Positions 33,158-43,326 of a DNA stretch of 64,000 nucleotides are shown piece by piece (within the stretch, counting starts at the first letter, position 1; every line of letters begins with the position of its first letter). The DNA is from Saccharothrix sp. NRRL B-16314 (GTDB taxonomy: Bacteria > Actinomycetota > Actinomycetes > Mycobacteriales > Pseudonocardiaceae): NCBI RefSeq assembly GCF_000716595.1, contig NZ_JNXC01000016.1:62001-126000 (forward strand), read 5' to 3'. The notes under the pieces were generated by a model. It was not told where the DNA came from. It worked only from the letters and a program-made list of their open reading frames with translations, and ran no database searches. The translations under genes and the position numbers were made by a program.

Positions 33158-33865
33158 ATGTCCGCCTCGCTGCACCTCGCGGTGCGCAACGCCGCCGTCC
33201 TGACGACCGGTCTCGCGCGGACCCGCGGCCACGACCTGATCACCCGCTCCGGCTACCTCGCGCTGAGCGGGCCGACCCTGCTGAGGGTGCTCGCGGTGCG
33301 CCCGGACCCCGACCCGGACGACATCGCCGAGCTGGAGCTGCTGGTCAAGCGCGCACCGGCGCGGGTGGTGGTCGAGGACTCGTTCGGCACGATCGACGGC
33401 GCGGCGCTCGGGCTCACCTACCGGCAGCTGCCGGTCATGGTCCGGCCGCCGGAACCCGTGCCGCCGCCGGCCCTGGACGTCACGCCCGTCCGGACGGCGG
33501 CCGAGTGGGCGGTCGCCGAGCAGGTCGTGGTCGACGGCTTCCCGATGCCGGGTTTCCCGACCGGCAACGCGCTGCCCCTGTCCCTGCTGGACCGGGAGGG
33601 CTTCCGGCTGCACACGGTGTGGCGCGACGGGTCGGTGGCCGGTGCGTGCCTGACCGTCGAGGCGGACGACGCAGTCGGCGTGTACTGGGTGACGACCCTG
33701 CCCGAGCACCGCTCCCGGGGCGTCGGACGGGCGCTGATGCACGCGATGATCAACGAGTTCCCGGTGCCGATGACGCTCACCGCCGCCAAGCCTGGCCGGC
33801 CGCTCTACGAGTCGCTCGGCTTCTCGGTCGTCACCGAGGCCACCTGGTGGTCCAACGCCGACTGA
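33158..33865 (+). CDS. GNAT-family N-acetyltransferase
   Basis: 235 residues from ATG 33158. The acetyl-CoA loop is PEHRSRGVGRALM (R-x-x-G-x-G), with the preceding beta strand AVGVYWVTTL and the C-terminal GRPLYESLGFSVV. The N-terminal 110 residues form an additional domain of unknown function. TAGGGT ends 7 bases before the ATG with CTGACC 18 bases further up, so the transcript may be leaderless. The acceptor substrate is unknown. Confidence 0.82.
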   Translation: MSASLHLAVRNAAVLTTGLARTRGHDLITRSGYLALSGPTLLRVLAVRPDPDPDDIAELELLVKRAPARVVVEDSFGTIDGAALGLTYRQLPVMVRPPEPVPPPALDVTPVRTAAEWAVAEQVVVDGFPMPGFPTGNALPLSLLDREGFRLHTVWRDGSVAGACLTVEADDAVGVYWVTTLPEHRSRGVGRALMHAMINEFPVPMTLTAAKPGRPLYESLGFSVVTEATWWSNAD

Positions 33866-33960
33866 CCGCTCGAACCCCGCTGAGGGCGAACGGGTGATGA
33901 TGTCGCTGGTCGGGGACGATCCCGGGGTCTCTTTCACGTTCCCGGAGTTACCTTGGGAGC

Positions 33961-35088
33961 ATGACCGCAGAGGTGGGGCAGCGGTCCCGGCTGGCCGCGG
34001 TGGACAACCTGAAGGTGCTGCTCGTCGCCTGGGTGATCGGCGGGCACGCGCTGCTCGGGTACTCCGCGGTGGGCGGGTGGCCGTACGACGAGGTCAACGA
34101 AGTCGCGTTCGAACCGCACGTCGAGGCCGTGCTGGCCGCCGTCCTCGGCCCGTCGGGCCTGTTCCTGATGGGCACCTTCTACCTCCTGTCCGGGCTGTTC
34201 GCGCCGGAGTCGTTGGCGCGCAAGGGAACCGCCCGGTTCATCGGCGACCGGCTCGTGCGGCTGGGCATCCCGTTCGCGGTCTCCGCGCTGCTGGTGTGGC
34301 CGCTGTCGCTGTGGTTGGCGTACCGGGCCGCCGGGCACGACGTCACGCCGTGGTGGGTGTTCACGCACCGCGAGCCGCTGCTGGACTCAGGGTCGCTGTG
34401 GTTCGTGGAGATCCTGCTGCTGTTCTCCGTCGCCTACGCGCTGTTCGGCCGGCCGGCGTCGGCCGCGGTCGTGCTCACCGGTGGCCACCTCGTCGCGGTC
34501 ACGGCGGGCGTCGTGGTGAGCACGTTCGCGGTGCGGCTGTGGATCCCGGCGCGCAGCGGCCAGGTCGGAGACCTGCACATCTGGTGGTGGCCGCAGCTGA
34601 TCGCGATGTTCGGGCTCGGCGTCGTCGGCGCGCGTTCGGGGCTCGCGCAGCGGGTGCCGGAACGGATGTGGCGGGGCAGCCGGGTGGTCGCGGCGCTGGC
34701 GATCCTGTCCGTGCCGGTGGCGGCCGTCGCCCTCGGCGTGTCGGACCTGGCCGGTGAGGCGGAACCGTTCCTCGGCGGCTGGCGGTGGGAGGCGCTGCTG
34801 TTCGCCGTGGTGGAGGCGGTGCTCGTGGTCGGCGGGTCGGTGTGGCTGCTCGGCTGGGCGCAGCGCCGGCTCACCCGTGACGGTCCGCTGGCGGTGGCGC
34901 TCTCGCGCGGAGCGTTCGCCGCGTTCTTCATCCAGGGGCCGGTTCTGATCGTGCTGGCGGTGGCGGCCCGGCCGTTGCCGTTCCCGGCCGAGGTGAAAGC
35001 GTTCCTGGTGGCGGCGATCGCGATCCTGGTGTCTTTCGGGGTCGGTTGGCTATTGGCCACCCGAACGCGTCTGGGGCGCTTTCTCTAA
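33961..35088 (+). CDS. membrane acyltransferase (acyltransferase 3 family)
   Basis: 375 residues with about ten membrane helices. The N-terminus DNLKVLLVAWVIGGHALLGY has the conserved His following the first helix, typical of PF01757, and a later Arg lies in RLGIPFAVSALLVWPL. Such proteins transfer acyl groups onto extracytoplasmic sugars or glycans. The ATG at 33961 follows GGGAG. It has no obvious operon partners. Confidence 0.8.
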   Translation: MTAEVGQRSRLAAVDNLKVLLVAWVIGGHALLGYSAVGGWPYDEVNEVAFEPHVEAVLAAVLGPSGLFLMGTFYLLSGLFAPESLARKGTARFIGDRLVRLGIPFAVSALLVWPLSLWLAYRAAGHDVTPWWVFTHREPLLDSGSLWFVEILLLFSVAYALFGRPASAAVVLTGGHLVAVTAGVVVSTFAVRLWIPARSGQVGDLHIWWWPQLIAMFGLGVVGARSGLAQRVPERMWRGSRVVAALAILSVPVAAVALGVSDLAGEAEPFLGGWRWEALLFAVVEAVLVVGGSVWLLGWAQRRLTRDGPLAVALSRGAFAAFFIQGPVLIVLAVAARPLPFPAEVKAFLVAAIAILVSFGVGWLLATRTRLGRFL

Positions 35089-35274
35089 TCCGCTCTGCGC
35101 GGACGGGAATTCGAGCCGAATAGGCGTGCCGGGAGGTGTCGGGAGGTCGGGTGCTCACGTGGTGGGAAGCCCGGTCGGGTGACGCCGGCACCACACCGCG
35201 TGGTTTCCAACCAGTGGGACACCTGGGCATACCCGGGACGGGGACGGACGCCTCGGTGTGGGAGACTTCGCGCC

Positions 35275-36138
35275 ATGGCTCCTCTTCGCTTCGCCCTGCC
35301 CAACAAGGGCTCGTTGAGTGCTCCCGCGGCCCAAATGCTGGCCGAAGCGGGTTACCGGGTGAACAGGTCAGGCCGTGAGCTGATCGTGGCCGACCCGGCA
35401 AATGATGTGCAGTTCTTTTTCCTGCGTCCCCGCGACATCGCGGTGTACGTGGGCGAGGGGTCGTTGGACGTCGGCATCACCGGTCGTGATCTGCTGCTCG
35501 ATTCCACCGTGTCCGCGAAGGAAATCCTGCCGCTCGGCTTCGGTCGGGCGTCGTTCTACTTCGCGTCGAAGCCCGGTGGCATCGAGGACGCCGCCGGGCT
35601 GGAGGGCAGGCGGATCGCGACCAGCTACCCGAACCTGGTCGAGCACCACCTGGCCGACCTCGGCATCAAGGCGCGCCTCGTCCGGCTGGACGGCGCGGTG
35701 GAGACGGCCGTCGAACTCGGCGTGGCCGACGCGATCGCCGACGTGGTGGAAACCGGCATCACGCTGAAGACCTCCGGGCTGGAGACGTTCGGCTCGCCGA
35801 TCCTCAAGTCCGAGGCCGTGCTGATCCAGGGCGACACCGTGGCCGACAACGGGAACTCGGTGCGCGCGGTCGAGATCCTGCACCGCCGGCTCCAGGGCGT
35901 GCTGATCGCCCGCCGCTACGTCATCCTCGACTTCGACTGCCCCACGGAGGCGCAGGAGGAGGCGTTCAAGCTGGTACCCGGCATCGAGTCGCCCACCGTC
36001 TCGCCGCTGGCCCGCGAGGGCTGGGTCGCCGTCCGCTCCCTCGTGCCGCGCGACGACGCGCCGTTCATCATGGACGAACTGTGGCGAGTGGGCGCCCGCG
36101 CCATCCTCGTCAGCTCCCTCGACACCTGCCGCATCTAG
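35275..36138 (+). CDS. hisG: ATP phosphoribosyltransferase HisG (long form)
   Basis: 287 residues. HisG joins ATP and PRPP in the first step of histidine synthesis. LRFALPNKGSLSAPA begins the catalytic core, with VGEGSLDVGITGRDLL and RIATSYPNLVEHHL, and the PRPP-binding region near ADAIADVVETGITLK. The C-terminal ACT-like domain (about residues 210-287) marks the long, histidine-inhibited form. The start ATG 35275 follows GGAGA. No hisE or other his gene is adjacent, and I see no His-rich leader peptide in the 186 bases upstream. Two hairpins follow the gene. Confidence 0.95.
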   Translation: MAPLRFALPNKGSLSAPAAQMLAEAGYRVNRSGRELIVADPANDVQFFFLRPRDIAVYVGEGSLDVGITGRDLLLDSTVSAKEILPLGFGRASFYFASKPGGIEDAAGLEGRRIATSYPNLVEHHLADLGIKARLVRLDGAVETAVELGVADAIADVVETGITLKTSGLETFGSPILKSEAVLIQGDTVADNGNSVRAVEILHRRLQGVLIARRYVILDFDCPTEAQEEAFKLVPGIESPTVSPLAREGWVAVRSLVPRDDAPFIMDELWRVGARAILVSSLDTCRI

Positions 36139-36167
36139 CCACCGAGAGTCGAACACCCGAACACCCC

Positions 36168-36212
36168 GAACTCCACGTTCGCGCACCCGCACCGGGCGTG
36201 AACGTGGAGTTC
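36168..36212. terminator. hairpin after hisG
   Basis: GAACTCCACGTTC pairs with GAACGTGGAGTTC at 36200-36212 across a 19-base loop, followed by a pyrimidine-rich stretch. Confidence 0.65.
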
Positions 36213-36258
36213 TTCGTCTTCCCGGGCCACCCCCGTCGGCTTCCTGAGCGTTGAAGCC

Positions 36259-36289
36259 AGCACCCGCGAGTGCCCGACTCGCGGGTGCT
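36259..36289. terminator. second hairpin after hisG
   Basis: AGCACCCGCGAGT pairs perfectly with 36277-36289 across a 5-base loop. Together with the first hairpin it insulates hisG from the next operon. Confidence 0.65.
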
Positions 36290-36343
36290 GGATCGCGTCT
36301 AGCGGGCGGTCTCGCGCCTTCTGGGTGAGAGGAGGTGGTCGGG

Positions 36344-36892
36344 GTGGAGCCGCTGCGCATCGCCGTGATCATCGGCAGCACCCGTGAAGGACGCGTCGGT
36401 GACGGCATCGGCCGGTGGGTCGCCGACGTCGCGGCCGGCCGGGACGACGTCGAACCCGTCGTGGTCGACCTGGCCGACTACGACTTCCCGCCGTGCTACC
36501 CGGCGCGGCCGACGCCCGAGGTGCGGCGGTTCACCGGGCAGGTGGCGGACGCGGACGGGTTCGTCGTCGTCACGCCCGAGTACAACCGCAGCTTCCCCGC
36601 CTCGCTCAAGCAGGCCATCGACTACGCGTACGACGAGTGGCAGGCCAAGCCGGCGGGGTTCGTCTCCTACGGCTACCGCTCCGAGGGCTTCCACGCCGTG
36701 GAACACCTCCGAACAGTTTTCACCGAGTTGCACGTCATGACGATGCGCACCGGCGTCGGCGTGAACCTCCTCGCCGGCGAACCGATCGACACCGAACACC
36801 GCCGGTGCGCCGCGGCAGCGATGTTCGACCAGCTCACCTGGTGGGCGTCGGCCCTGAAGGAAGCCCGCACCCGACGCCCCTACGTCTCCTGA
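36344..36892 (+). CDS. NADPH-dependent FMN reductase-like oxidoreductase
   Basis: 182 residues from GTG 36344, 8 bases after GGAGG; an in-frame GTG at 36335 touches the ribosome binding site. Flavodoxin-like: [20 protein letters not shown] (FMN phosphate loop), [20 protein letters not shown] and [16 protein letters not shown]. It likely reduces quinones or flavins. It is followed after 19 bases by an ABC exporter, so it may belong to a resistance or redox unit. Confidence 0.83.
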   Translation: MEPLRIAVIIGSTREGRVGDGIGRWVADVAAGRDDVEPVVVDLADYDFPPCYPARPTPEVRRFTGQVADADGFVVVTPEYNRSFPASLKQAIDYAYDEWQAKPAGFVSYGYRSEGFHAVEHLRTVFTELHVMTMRTGVGVNLLAGEPIDTEHRRCAAAAMFDQLTWWASALKEARTRRPYVS

Positions 36893-36911
36893 TATCCGAG
36901 AAAGGGAAATC

Positions 36912-37880
36912 ATGAACGCCATCGAAACGTCGGGCCTGGTCAAGGTCTTCGGCGACACCCGCGCGGTGGACGGCGTCGACCTGACCGTGCCCGCCGGGAC
37001 GGTGTACGGCCTGCTCGGCCCGAACGGCGCGGGCAAGACCACGACGGTCCGCATGCTCGCCACCCTGCTGCGACCCGACGACGGGGAGGCGCGGGTGTTC
37101 GGTCACGACGTCCGCGCCGACCCGGACGCGGTCCGGCAGCTCGTCAGCCTCACCGGGCAGTACGCCTCGGTGGACGAGGACCTCACCGGCACCGAGAACC
37201 TGGTCCTGCTGGGCAGGCTCCTCGGCCACACCCGCGGCCACGCCCGGCAGCGGGCCGCGCAGCTGCTGGAGGCGTTCGGGCTGACCGACGCGGCGGGCAA
37301 GCAGGTCAAGCACTACTCCGGTGGCATGCGCCGCCGGCTGGACATCGCGGCCAGCATCCTCAACACGCCGAAGCTGCTGTTCCTGGACGAGCCGACCACC
37401 GGCCTCGACCCGCGCAGCCGCAACCAGGTGTGGGACATCGTCCGCGCGGTCGTCGCGCACGGCACCACGGTGCTGCTGACCACGCAGTACCTGGACGAGG
37501 CCGACCAGCTCGCGTCCCGGATCGCGGTGATCGACCACGGCAAGGTGATCGCCGAGGGCACCAAGGGCGAGCTGAAGGCGTCGGTCGGCGTCGGCGCGGT
37601 GCACCTGCGGCTGCGTGACGCGGACCAGCGGCCACGGGCGCAGCAGGTGCTGGCCGCCGCGCTCGACGCGGACGTGCAGCTCGACCCGGACCCGGTCGCG
37701 CTCACCGCGCGGCTGACCGGCCGGGCCACCGAGCAGGCCGCCGAGGCGTTGGCCCAGCTCGCCCGCGAGGGCATCACCGTCGACACGTTCTCGCTCGGCC
37801 AGCCGAGCCTGGACGAGGTGTTCCTCGCGCTCACCGGCAACACCGACAAGACCGACAAGAAGAAGGAGGCGGCGGCGTGA
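36912..37880 (+). CDS. ABC transporter ATP-binding protein (DrrA-like)
   Basis: 322 residues. Walker [12 protein letters not shown]-loop [19 protein letters not shown], signature [12 protein letters not shown], Walker [17 protein letters not shown], and the C-terminal extension of daunorubicin-resistance-type exporters. The ATG follows AAAGGGAAATC. The gene ends in a GTGA overlap with the permease gene. Likely exports a drug or lipid-like compound. Confidence 0.92.
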   Translation: MNAIETSGLVKVFGDTRAVDGVDLTVPAGTVYGLLGPNGAGKTTTVRMLATLLRPDDGEARVFGHDVRADPDAVRQLVSLTGQYASVDEDLTGTENLVLLGRLLGHTRGHARQRAAQLLEAFGLTDAAGKQVKHYSGGMRRRLDIAASILNTPKLLFLDEPTTGLDPRSRNQVWDIVRAVVAHGTTVLLTTQYLDEADQLASRIAVIDHGKVIAEGTKGELKASVGVGAVHLRLRDADQRPRAQQVLAAALDADVQLDPDPVALTARLTGRATEQAAEALAQLAREGITVDTFSLGQPSLDEVFLALTGNTDKTDKKKEAAA

Positions 37881-38719
37881 CCGTCACCAAGGAAGCCGAA
37901 CTCCTGCCCGCGCCGAAGGCGGAGGACCTGGCGGCGGTGCTGTTGGAGACCGTGCAGCCGACGCGGCCGTCCGCGCTGTCCGCGTCGCTCACCTTCGGCT
38001 GGCGCGCGGTGCTCAAGATCAAGCACGTGCCGGAGCAGCTGTTCGACGTCACCGCGTTCCCGATCATGATGATCCTGATGTTCACCTACCTGTTCGGCGG
38101 CGCGCTCGCCGGCTCGCCGGGGGAGTACATCCAGTACCTGCTGCCCGGCATCACGGTGACCAGCGTCGTGATGATCACCATGTACACGGGTGTCGCGGTG
38201 AACACCGACATCGAGAAGGGCGTGTTCGACCGGTTCCGCACGCTGCCGATCTGGCGGCCCGCGCCGATGGTCGGCTACATCCTCGGCGACCTGCTGCGGT
38301 ACGTGCTGGCGTCGTTCACCATCATGGTCGTCGGCCTGATCCTCGGTTTCCGGCCCGACGGCGGTGTCGTGGGCGTCGTGCTGGGCGTCGGGTTGCTGGT
38401 GGTGTTCTCGTTCGCGTTCTCGTGGATCTGGACGATGTTCGGGCTGCTGCTGCGCAGCGAGAAGTCGGTGATGGGCACGAGCATGCTGGTGCTGTTCCCG
38501 CTGACGTTCCTGTCCAACGTCTACGTCGACCCGGCCACCATGCCCGGTTGGCTGCAGGCGTTCGTCAACGTCAACCCGATCAGCAAGTTGGTGGCGGCCG
38601 TGCGGTCGCTGATGGCAGGCGGCTTCGACGGTGACGCGATGCTGTGGACGTTGGGCTACAGCGCGTTGTTCACCATCGTGTTCGGCGCCTGGACCATGCG
38701 CCTGTACAACCGGAAGTGA
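37877..38719 (+). CDS. ABC-2 type permease (DrrB-like)
   Basis: 280 residues with six membrane helices ([20 protein letters not shown] first), and the ABC-2 motif ending [20 protein letters not shown], then [11 protein letters not shown]. It forms the exporter with the overlapping ATP-binding protein. The gene is convergent with the large ATPase regulator, 16 bases away. Confidence 0.9.
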   Translation: MTVTKEAELLPAPKAEDLAAVLLETVQPTRPSALSASLTFGWRAVLKIKHVPEQLFDVTAFPIMMILMFTYLFGGALAGSPGEYIQYLLPGITVTSVVMITMYTGVAVNTDIEKGVFDRFRTLPIWRPAPMVGYILGDLLRYVLASFTIMVVGLILGFRPDGGVVGVVLGVGLLVVFSFAFSWIWTMFGLLLRSEKSVMGTSMLVLFPLTFLSNVYVDPATMPGWLQAFVNVNPISKLVAAVRSLMAGGFDGDAMLWTLGYSALFTIVFGAWTMRLYNRK

Positions 38720-38735
38720 CGCCCCGGGAACCCGA

Positions 38736-41693
38736 CTACAGCTTGAAGTGCTCGTGTCCTGAGTAGACGCACGTCGCCCCGGTCGACACGGTCCCCCGCA
38801 AGTGGGCCGCGAGACCGGGGTGGCGCGCGTCCAGCTTCCGGAGCGTGTCGCGGATGCGGGCGGTGACGGTCTTGCGCGCCCGTTCCGCCTCGTCGCCCAG
38901 CCTGCGGGTGCGGCCCGCCAAGCCGGCGGCGGCGCGCAGTTCCTCCAGCAGCGCCTGGCGTTCGCGGTCGAGGGCGGCGGCGCGGTCGTCGTCGAACGCC
39001 CGGTCGATCTCGTCGTCCAACTCGTCAAGGCGCCGCCGGTACCGGGCCTTCGCCTCGTCGTCCAGGACGGGGTCGCCGCCGAGACGGGCCGACGCCACCG
39101 CCTCGGGCGCGAGCAGCGACACGGCCGGCACCGGTTCACCCGGGCTGCCCAGCAGCACGTGCAGGTCGCGCAAGCCCTTCGAGTCGGGCATCCGCACCGT
39201 GGCACCGCCGTAGGTCAACGTCCACACGTCGCCGTCGCGGCGGAACTCCTGCGGCGCCGGGACGACCGGCTCGGCGGCAGCCGAACCACCCTGCGCGCTC
39301 AACGCCTCGGCCAGGTGACGCCGGGCCGGCACCGCCCACGGTCGAGCGTGCATCCGCTCGGCCGACCGCTGCGCCGCGCCCAGCTCCTCCACCGCCTCGT
39401 CGTACCGCCCCAGCACCAGGTCCACCACGCCCAGCCACAGGTCGACCGGGCCGCTGATGTCACACCCGTACATCGACACCAGCCACTTGCCCCGGTGCGG
39501 CGCCAACTCCTCCCGCACCCGCGCGGCCAGCTCACGGTCACCGGTCGCGAGCGCGAACCGGGCGCGGAAGCGCAGCCACAGCGGCTCGAACAGCTGCTGG
39601 TGCCGGTGGTCGGGCTTGACCGGGTCGAGGAAACCCCGCGCCGTCTCCACGTCACCGCGTTCCAGCGCCGTGATCCCCGCAGTAAGACCGGGGCACGGGT
39701 GGGAGCTCGCGGCGATCTCCGCCGCCAGCTCGTCCAGCTCGGCGAACCTGCCCTGCGGCAGCAGCAGCGCCCACCGCAGGTGCAGGTACATCATCCGGAA
39801 ACCCGGGTGGCTGCTCGCGCCCAGCTCGGTCGCCTTGACCAGCATCGCCTCGGCCTCGGCGTACCGGCCCTGCATGGTGAAGACGATGGACTGGTCGATG
39901 GCCGACGAGAAGCTGAACCTCGCCAGGCCGATCCGTTCGGACAGCGCCACGAACGCGTTCAACTGCTCGGCGTAGCGCGGGTCGCCCAGCTCCACCAGCG
40001 CCACCCAGCGGAACGAGGTGGCGAAGTGCTCCGTGCTGTGGTCGCCGCTGCGGCGCGACACGGAGACCAGCTCCTCCATCAACGCCAGCCGCTGCGCCGC
40101 GTTGGCGATGCCGGGCGTGGTGTCGTGCGCCGACCACAAGCCGGTGGCCAGCGCGTCGTCGTCGTCACCGCCCCGCGCCATCTCGGTGACGTGCAGGCTG
40201 ATCGTGCGGGCCAACTCCTCCGGCGGCACGTCCGGCGGCGGCCCGATCAGCCGGGTGTGCGCCTCGTGGAGCAGCCGCACGTCCTCGAGATCGGTGAACC
40301 GGTAGAGCGACAGCGCCACCCGGGCGAACGGCTCCGGGTCGTCCAGCTCGCGGGCGGCGACGGTGGCCTCGTCGAAGACGCGTCGCGCCTCGGCGGGCTC
40401 GGCGGAGTGGAACAGGTCGTGGCCCAGCTCCAACGCGACCGCGATCCGCCGCCGCGGGGTGTCCGCACGGGCGAGCGCCCGCCGGTAGTGCCCGGAGGCC
40501 TCCTCGAAGGACATCCGGCTGCTCGCGTCACGCGCCGCGGTGACCAGGATGGCCACGGCGCGGTCCGCGGGCACCAGGTCGCCCGCCGAGTGCGCGTGCC
40601 GGGCCAGGTCGGCGGGGAACACCTCGTCGGCCAGGTCGCCGTCCAACGCGCGCACCACGGCCGCGTGCCGTTCGGCCCGGTCGGACAGCGAGTCGTACAG
40701 GGTCTCGCGGACCAGGTCGTGCGCGAAGGAGAACCGGCCGCCGCCCAGCCCCAGCACCAGCCGTGCCTGCACGGCCTGGTCGAGCAGCCGGTCCACGGCC
40801 GGCACCGGCAGCGACGCGACCGCGGCCAGCACCTTCCGGTGGAACTCCCGCCCGAGCACGGAGGCCGTGGTCAGCAGGTCGCCGACCGGCACGGGCAGCA
40901 GCGACAACCGCCGGTGCAACGCGTCACGCACACCCGGCGCGACCGCCGTCACCGAGCCGCCGCCGTGCCACAGCCGCGCCGTCTGCTCGACGAAGAACGG
41001 GTTGCCGCCGGTGCGCAGGTGCACCTCGGCTACCAGGTCCGGACCGGGCTCGCGGCCCGCCGTGCGCGAGATCAGCTCGCCGACCTCCGCCGGCGCCAGG
41101 CCCGTCAACGCGACCGTGGTGGCACGACTGAGCAGCGGCGTCATCACCGACCGCAGCGGGTGGTCCTCGGCGTCGACCTCGGCGTCGCGGTACGTGCCGA
41201 CCAGCAGCAGCCGTTCGAACCAGGTGTGCTGCGCCGCGAACTCCAGCAGCCGCAACGACGCCGGATCGGCCCAGTGCAGGTCTTCCAGCACGACCACCAC
41301 CGGCCGGTGGTGCGACACCGCGACCAGTGCCGTCGTCACCGCGTCGTACAGCGGGAAGCCCTCCGGCTTGTGCTCCGCGGGCGCCTCGCCGAGCAGCACC
41401 GCCAGCGGACCCCGGTCGACCGCCGCCCACTCGTCGGCCGTGGCGGCCCGGCGCAACGCGCGGATCACCTGCACCCACGGCCAGTAGCCGGGCGCGCCGT
41501 CGGAGTCCCAGCACGACCCGCCGAGCACCAGCGCGCCGTGCCGCCGAGCGTCCTCGGCCGCGCCCGTCACCAGCGTGGTCTTGCCGATACCGGCCTCACC
41601 GGCGACCAGCACGAGCCCGCCGTGGCTCCGGGTGGCGCGGTCGATCTCGACGCGCAGCACCCCGGCTGGGTGGTCCCGTCCGATGAGTCGCAT
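38736..41693 (-). CDS. large AAA/STAND ATPase regulator-like protein
   Basis: 985 residues from ATG 41693 (MRLIGRDHPAGVLRVEI). Walker A GEAGIGKTTLV near 35 and Walker B VVVVLEDLHWADP near 140 belong to the AAA_16 domain seen in LAL/LuxR-type regulators. A long helical TPR-like region follows. The C-terminus is not a LuxR helix-turn-helix. It is the basic domain found in some actinobacterial ATPases: DSKGLRDLHVLLGSPGEPV, DDEAKARYRRRLDELDDEID, ERARKTVTARIRDTLRKL. This region may bind DNA as a winged-helix-like unit, but that is inference. It is convergent with the exporter genes and has a TetR gene upstream on the same strand. Confidence 0.8.
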   Translation of the reverse strand: MRLIGRDHPAGVLRVEIDRATRSHGGLVLVAGEAGIGKTTLVTGAAEDARRHGALVLGGSCWDSDGAPGYWPWVQVIRALRRAATADEWAAVDRGPLAVLLGEAPAEHKPEGFPLYDAVTTALVAVSHHRPVVVVLEDLHWADPASLRLLEFAAQHTWFERLLLVGTYRDAEVDAEDHPLRSVMTPLLSRATTVALTGLAPAEVGELISRTAGREPGPDLVAEVHLRTGGNPFFVEQTARLWHGGGSVTAVAPGVRDALHRRLSLLPVPVGDLLTTASVLGREFHRKVLAAVASLPVPAVDRLLDQAVQARLVLGLGGGRFSFAHDLVRETLYDSLSDRAERHAAVVRALDGDLADEVFPADLARHAHSAGDLVPADRAVAILVTAARDASSRMSFEEASGHYRRALARADTPRRRIAVALELGHDLFHSAEPAEARRVFDEATVAARELDDPEPFARVALSLYRFTDLEDVRLLHEAHTRLIGPPPDVPPEELARTISLHVTEMARGGDDDDALATGLWSAHDTTPGIANAAQRLALMEELVSVSRRSGDHSTEHFATSFRWVALVELGDPRYAEQLNAFVALSERIGLARFSFSSAIDQSIVFTMQGRYAEAEAMLVKATELGASSHPGFRMMYLHLRWALLLPQGRFAELDELAAEIAASSHPCPGLTAGITALERGDVETARGFLDPVKPDHRHQQLFEPLWLRFRARFALATGDRELAARVREELAPHRGKWLVSMYGCDISGPVDLWLGVVDLVLGRYDEAVEELGAAQRSAERMHARPWAVPARRHLAEALSAQGGSAAAEPVVPAPQEFRRDGDVWTLTYGGATVRMPDSKGLRDLHVLLGSPGEPVPAVSLLAPEAVASARLGGDPVLDDEAKARYRRRLDELDDEIDRAFDDDRAAALDRERQALLEELRAAAGLAGRTRRLGDEAERARKTVTARIRDTLRKLDARHPGLAAHLRGTVSTGATCVYSGHEHFKL

Positions 41694-41737
41694 GGCAGGG
41701 TGAAACCTAACGCACCAGACCGCCGCCGGTCCGGCGT

Positions 41738-42334
41738 TCAGGGGGTGTCGGGCGTGCTTGATTCGCTCAGTTGTGCGAATGCCGCGTCCACCGCGCCGGG
41801 CAGCACGAGCGGGTCGCCGGCCGCGAGTTCGCTGCCCGCCTGGTAGCAGGCGATCGCCAGCTGCGGTGCGAGGACGGCCACCTCGATCGGCGTGCCGCGT
41901 TCGACCATCGTGTCCCGGAAGAGCGCGCACAACCTGGCGAACTTCCGGGCGGAGCGGTCACGCAGCTCCGGGTTGTCCCGCAGCAGGCGTTCGTGCGCGC
42001 GGAAGCGCTCCTGGTCCGCGGTCAACTCGCGGCACAGGTCCACCGTGACCTCGCGGAGCTGGGCCATCACGCCGGCCAGGTCGTGCACCGGCGGCAGTGC
42101 CCGGTGCCGCCCGGTGAGGCCTTCGACGATCTCCTGCTCGTTGGAGAAGGCGACTTCCTGCTTGTCGCCGAAGTAGCGGAAGAACGTGGTCCGCCCGACC
42201 TCGGCGCGTTCGGCGATGTCGGCGACCGTGACGTCCGCGAACCCGCGTTCGGCGAACAGCGCGAACGCCGCCTCCACGATCTGCTCCCGCGCGCGCTGCT
42301 GCTTGCGTTCGCGCAGCGGCATCCGTCCCGACAT
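41738..42334 (-). CDS. TetR-family repressor
   Basis: 198 residues from ATG 42334 (MSGRMPLRERKQQRARE). The helix-turn-helix is FADVTVADIAERAEVGRTTF, then FRYFGDKQEV. The remaining helices form the ligand pocket. TATGCT lies 7 bases before this ATG, so a leaderless transcript is likely. It is divergent from a short-chain dehydrogenase, and the GGTACT-C-AGTACC palindrome between them is the probable operator. Confidence 0.87.
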   Translation of the reverse strand: MSGRMPLRERKQQRAREQIVEAAFALFAERGFADVTVADIAERAEVGRTTFFRYFGDKQEVAFSNEQEIVEGLTGRHRALPPVHDLAGVMAQLREVTVDLCRELTADQERFRAHERLLRDNPELRDRSARKFARLCALFRDTMVERGTPIEVAVLAPQLAIACYQAGSELAAGDPLVLPGAVDAAFAQLSESSTPDTP

Positions 42335-42371
42335 GCGGGTCAGCATAGCGGTGCGGCACGGCGTTCTGTAC

Positions 42372-42384
42372 GGTACTCAGTACC
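42372..42384. promoter_or_regulatory. TetR operator candidate
   Basis: GGTACTCAGTACC is a perfect 13-bp palindrome with one central base, in the 77-bp gap between the divergent TetR and SDR genes. Confidence 0.6.
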
Positions 42385-42411
42385 AGTTGAAACTACGTAC
42401 CGGGAGCGACC

Positions 42412-43305
42412 ATGGGGACCACGTTGATGACCGGGGCGAGCCGGGGACTCGGCCGTCACGCCGCCGAGCACCTGCTGCGCCACCACCCGGACCGGCACCT
42501 GCTCGTCTTCAACCGCAGGCCCGGCCTGGCCGCCGAACTGGCCGACCGGACCGGCAACCGCAACGTGTCCGAGGTGGTGTGCGACCTGGGGTCGTTCGCC
42601 GACATCCGGCGCGCGGCGTCCGAGGTGGACGGGCCGCTCGACGGGTTCCTGGGCAACGCGGGCCTGCAGATGGCGACCACGCGCAAGCTCACCGCCGACG
42701 GTCACGAGATGACGTTCGGCGTCAACGTGCTGGCCTACCACCTGCTGCTGAACCTGCTCATGCCCCGGTTCGCGAACCCGGCGCGGATCGTCGTGGTCGG
42801 CAGCGACGTGCACGACAGCGCGCACAACAGCATGGGCCTCGTGCCGCCGCCGCGCTGGGACGACCCGCGCGAGCTGGTCAAGCCGGGGGAGGACACCGGC
42901 AAGGCGGGTCGGCGCGCGTACGCCACCAGCAAGCTCGGCGTCGTCTACCTCGTGCACGCGCTCCGGCGCCGGCTGCCCGAAGGGGTCGACGTCTACTCCT
43001 ACAACCCCGGTCTGGTGCCGGGCACGGGGTTGACGCGGGATGCCGGCCGGATCGGACAGGCCGTGTTCGGTGTGATCGGCAAGGCACTGGTCGCTCTGCC
43101 GGTGGCCACCAGCCCGGAGAAGGCCGGCCGGCTGCTGGCGGAGACGATGACGGGGCCACGTCCCGGTGAGAGCGGCTCCTACATCAGCCGGGGCGAGGTG
43201 ATCCCGTCGTCGTCCGAGTCCTACGACGAGCGGCGCGAGGAAGAGCTGTGGGCCGTTGCCGACGAGCTGTGCGGGATCAGCCGCACGTCCCACCGTTCGG
43301 CCTGA
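42412..43305 (+). CDS. short-chain dehydrogenase/reductase
   Basis: 297 residues. Rossmann motif TGASRGLG, NAG motif in LGNAGLQMA, catalytic Ser near VVVGSDVHD and YATSK as YxxxK. The length and the DSAHNSMGLVPPPRW insertion resemble protochlorophyllide reductase-like SDRs. GGGAG precedes the ATG. It is likely repressed by the divergent TetR protein; its substrate may be the TetR ligand or a related toxic carbonyl. Confidence 0.88.
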   Translation: MGTTLMTGASRGLGRHAAEHLLRHHPDRHLLVFNRRPGLAAELADRTGNRNVSEVVCDLGSFADIRRAASEVDGPLDGFLGNAGLQMATTRKLTADGHEMTFGVNVLAYHLLLNLLMPRFANPARIVVVGSDVHDSAHNSMGLVPPPRWDDPRELVKPGEDTGKAGRRAYATSKLGVVYLVHALRRRLPEGVDVYSYNPGLVPGTGLTRDAGRIGQAVFGVIGKALVALPVATSPEKAGRLLAETMTGPRPGESGSYISRGEVIPSSSESYDERREEELWAVADELCGISRTSHRSA

Positions 43306-43326
43306 ACCAGCCTTTCGGGGTCGGAC

